A DNA stretch of 64,000 bases from Heterodera schachtii (taxonomy: Eukaryota > Nematoda > Chromadorea > Rhabditida > Heteroderidae): assembly GCA_023374025.1 (NCBI GenBank), contig SIJG01000056.1, positions 551,935 to 615,934 on the forward strand. The letters run 5' to 3'. Below, one piece after another: positions 63,001-64,000 of the stretch; the stretch's first letter is position 1, and the number at the start of each line of letters is the position of its first letter. Under the pieces are notes generated by a model. The model had not been told where the DNA came from, ran no database searches, and was given only the letters and a program-made list of their open reading frames with translations. Made by a program: the position numbers and the translations under genes.

Positions 63001-64000
63001 TAATTTATTAATTCAAAATATTATTTAATAATTTTCTAAATTTATTTTAGGCATTAAAACAAGTGCTGCACAATCGAGTGGCGCCCTCCTATCTTGAGTC
63101 AAAGTAATATTTTAATTAACAAAAATTAATTTAAATATTCTTTCTTCATTATTTTTGAATTTAGCATTCAACAATGGCTCAGGGAAGGCAATTTGGCGAA
63201 GTGATTTTCAAAAAATCAAATCCAAATTCAAATTTAAATGCGTCCTATTTGTGCCCAGACTTGATCAGCTGGTGTTGTCCGGCTGTGGTGATTTGCTGCT
63301 GGACAAAAAGTCGTCAAATTCTTCTGCGCATGTGTTCCTCAATGAGTTGCCAAATCTGCTGGTACTGTACTGTACCCCATTTTGTTTGTACCGTATGCTC
63401 AGAGTGTTCCCCGGATTAGGGTTTTGTCCTTGTCCTTATTTTATTAGTACTGGAAAAAAAGTTTCTTTTTTATTAATTCTCTTTCTTTCTGAAATATATT
63501 TTTAATAAATTATTTAAAAACAATTTGGTTGATAATTTTTGTTTGTTAATTATATTTATTTTAATTTGCTATTTTTTTTAATTTTTTTTATGATTAATTA
63601 ATTAATTAATTGCTCTTTCAGAATACAATTGATTCCATTCACAAGGCGGTGAAAGATGGTCAATTGGAATTGGTGAAGGTGAAAAAGCACTAATTCATTG
63701 ACAAATTTTATGTCACTTAATTCTAATTACCAATAAAACAAAAATGATTAATTTTTTAATTTAATAAATTAATTAATTTTAATTATTTTAAATTTTTTGT
63801 CAATTAATTATAATATTTAAGTTCAATTAAATTAATAATGTTACAACAAAAACTAATAAATTTAAATAAATAATTGAAAATTTTTAATAAATGATTTGAT
63901 AATTTGAGGGCATGATGACTGGGAAGCGTTTGGCATTGGCACGCGACCGGCACGGGTGCACGCCCCTGCACACGGCCATCATCCACGAACGGAGCGATGT
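48054..64000 (+). CDS. Giant modular ankyrin-repeat protein, at least 43 exons, 3' end beyond window
   Basis: Exons 1-25: 48054-48120, 48418-48626, 49126-49217, 49684-49747, 49850-49937, 50291-50406, 50483-50657, 50766-50837, 51034-51111, 51155-51199, 51242-51279, 51667-51792, 52337-52411, 53040-53068, 53109-53217, 54113-54315, 54481-54542, 54598-54680, 55122-55186, 55237-55273, 55318-55417, 55507-55538, 55944-56009, 56069-56164, 56434-56634. Exons 26-43: 58311-58434, 58904-59046, 59098-59137, 59368-59445, 59645-59691, 59755-59805, 60106-60165, 60276-60389, 60816-60971, 61208-61366, 61790-61882, 62325-62426, 62638-62715, 63051-63103, 63165-63200, 63259-63361, 63622-63678, 63909-64000. All junctions keep frame. 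Six modules (about residues 92, 298, 545, 818, 1010 and 1205) each combine a W..G..LE.LVL.G segment with ankyrin repeats (GRTALHYAAADTNGEHMIKV). It is likely a cytosolic scaffold; the orthologue is unknown. The exon 25/26 junction is least certain (alternative donor at 56644). Confidence 0.85.
48757..49080. repeat. Dispersed CCTGGACCTGGAT-type repeat, copy 1
   Basis: GAGCTCGACCTGGACCTGGA opens a segment with repeated CCAGG/CCTGG words (TTTGTCCAGGAAGTCCAG, CCCAGATCCAGGCCTGGACC), which closes near ATGTCGAGCC. A second copy in opposite orientation lies at 61994-62175, in another intron of the same gene. Confidence 0.55.
56645..58310. other. 1.7 kb intron 25 of the ankyrin gene
   Basis: The intron holds AT-rich DNA, a GC island at 57220-57420, an orphan exon-like frame at 57465-57617, and poly-G/C runs at 58028-58220. 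No ankyrin-like exon was seen inside it, although the change of splice phase leaves room for one. Confidence 0.5.
57465..57617 (+). pseudogene. Orphan exon resembling a mitochondrial presequence
   Basis: An ATG frame of 51 codons ends exactly at a GT donor (TTTTTG|GTACAC). The peptide has Arg/Ala-rich amphipathic character (SARIRNGAASAIQLLHAARA, then FSSQ), followed by LTFSDEAFL. This resembles the leader and first residues of mitochondrial acyl-CoA dehydrogenases, but that comparison is from memory. No continuing exon follows, so it may be a captured first exon or chance. Confidence 0.25.
60400..60740. repeat. TGATCA-rich degenerate repeat in an intron
   Basis: TGATCA or TGATCGGACTGAT words occur about a dozen times in 340 bp at irregular 20-40 bp spacing, with GTGATCGGACTGATCAATTG and AGTGATCGGACTGATAAG as near copies. 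It lies in the intron before exon 34 of the ankyrin gene. Confidence 0.65.
61994..62175. repeat. Dispersed CCTGGACCTGGAT-type repeat, copy 2
   Basis: It reads GGCCTGGACATG, GCCTGGATCCAGGTCCGGCC, TTTTTGTCCAGGAAATCC and closes at GCCGAGCTCT. It is in opposite orientation to the copy at 48757-49080. Confidence 0.5.

Overview
The window is nuclear DNA of a eukaryote, most likely a plant-parasitic (tylenchid or cyst-type) nematode. The reasons are many small exons split by 40-60 bp AT-rich introns ending in TTTCAG/TTTTAG, intergenic DNA full of foldback elements and microsatellites, and several introns that begin with GC instead of GT. GC-AG introns at raised frequency have been reported from cyst nematode genomes; the species assignment is inference. 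There is no operon, prophage or CRISPR signal.

Layout. (1) 1-5.1 kb: a small coiled-coil protein gene (+, 1325-4330) whose long first intron carries a 950 bp foldback element. (2) 5.2-8.3 kb: the 3' part of a Ser/Gln-rich gene on the minus strand, whose 5' end I could not find. (3) 8.3-21.7 kb: no convincing genes; microsatellites, minisatellites, poly-G/C runs, a TATA+Inr core promoter and a curious five-copy CACTATTTC array. (4) 21.8-27.5 kb: a complete 10-exon polyglutamine C2H2 zinc-finger gene (+, 926 aa). (5) 28.7-31.6 kb: a single-pass membrane protein gene (-). (6) 32-35.9 kb: one or two doubtful ORFs, then nested transposable elements, including a 904 bp TA-flanked MITE sitting inside the arm of an older foldback element. 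(7) 35.9-42.3 kb: a complete 19-exon gene (-) for the lipid-transfer protein TEX2 (two TM helices, PH-like domain, SMP domain), 1126 aa. (8) 42.6-45.8 kb: small doubtful exons and a ~2 kb element with ~400 bp inverted arms enclosing a spliced 149-codon gene. (9) 48.0 kb to the right edge: a giant ankyrin-repeat gene (+), at least 43 exons and about 1300 codons, running off the window. It is built from six copies of a compound module (a short W..G..LE.LVL.G helix pair followed by ankyrin repeats).

The gene models come from reading splice sites and reading phase by eye. For the zinc-finger, TEX2, coiled-coil, membrane-protein and ankyrin genes every reported exon junction keeps the frame. The genes show no obvious common pathway. 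The TEX2 homologue has a clear expected role (ER membrane-contact-site lipid transfer); the others are named by domain only.
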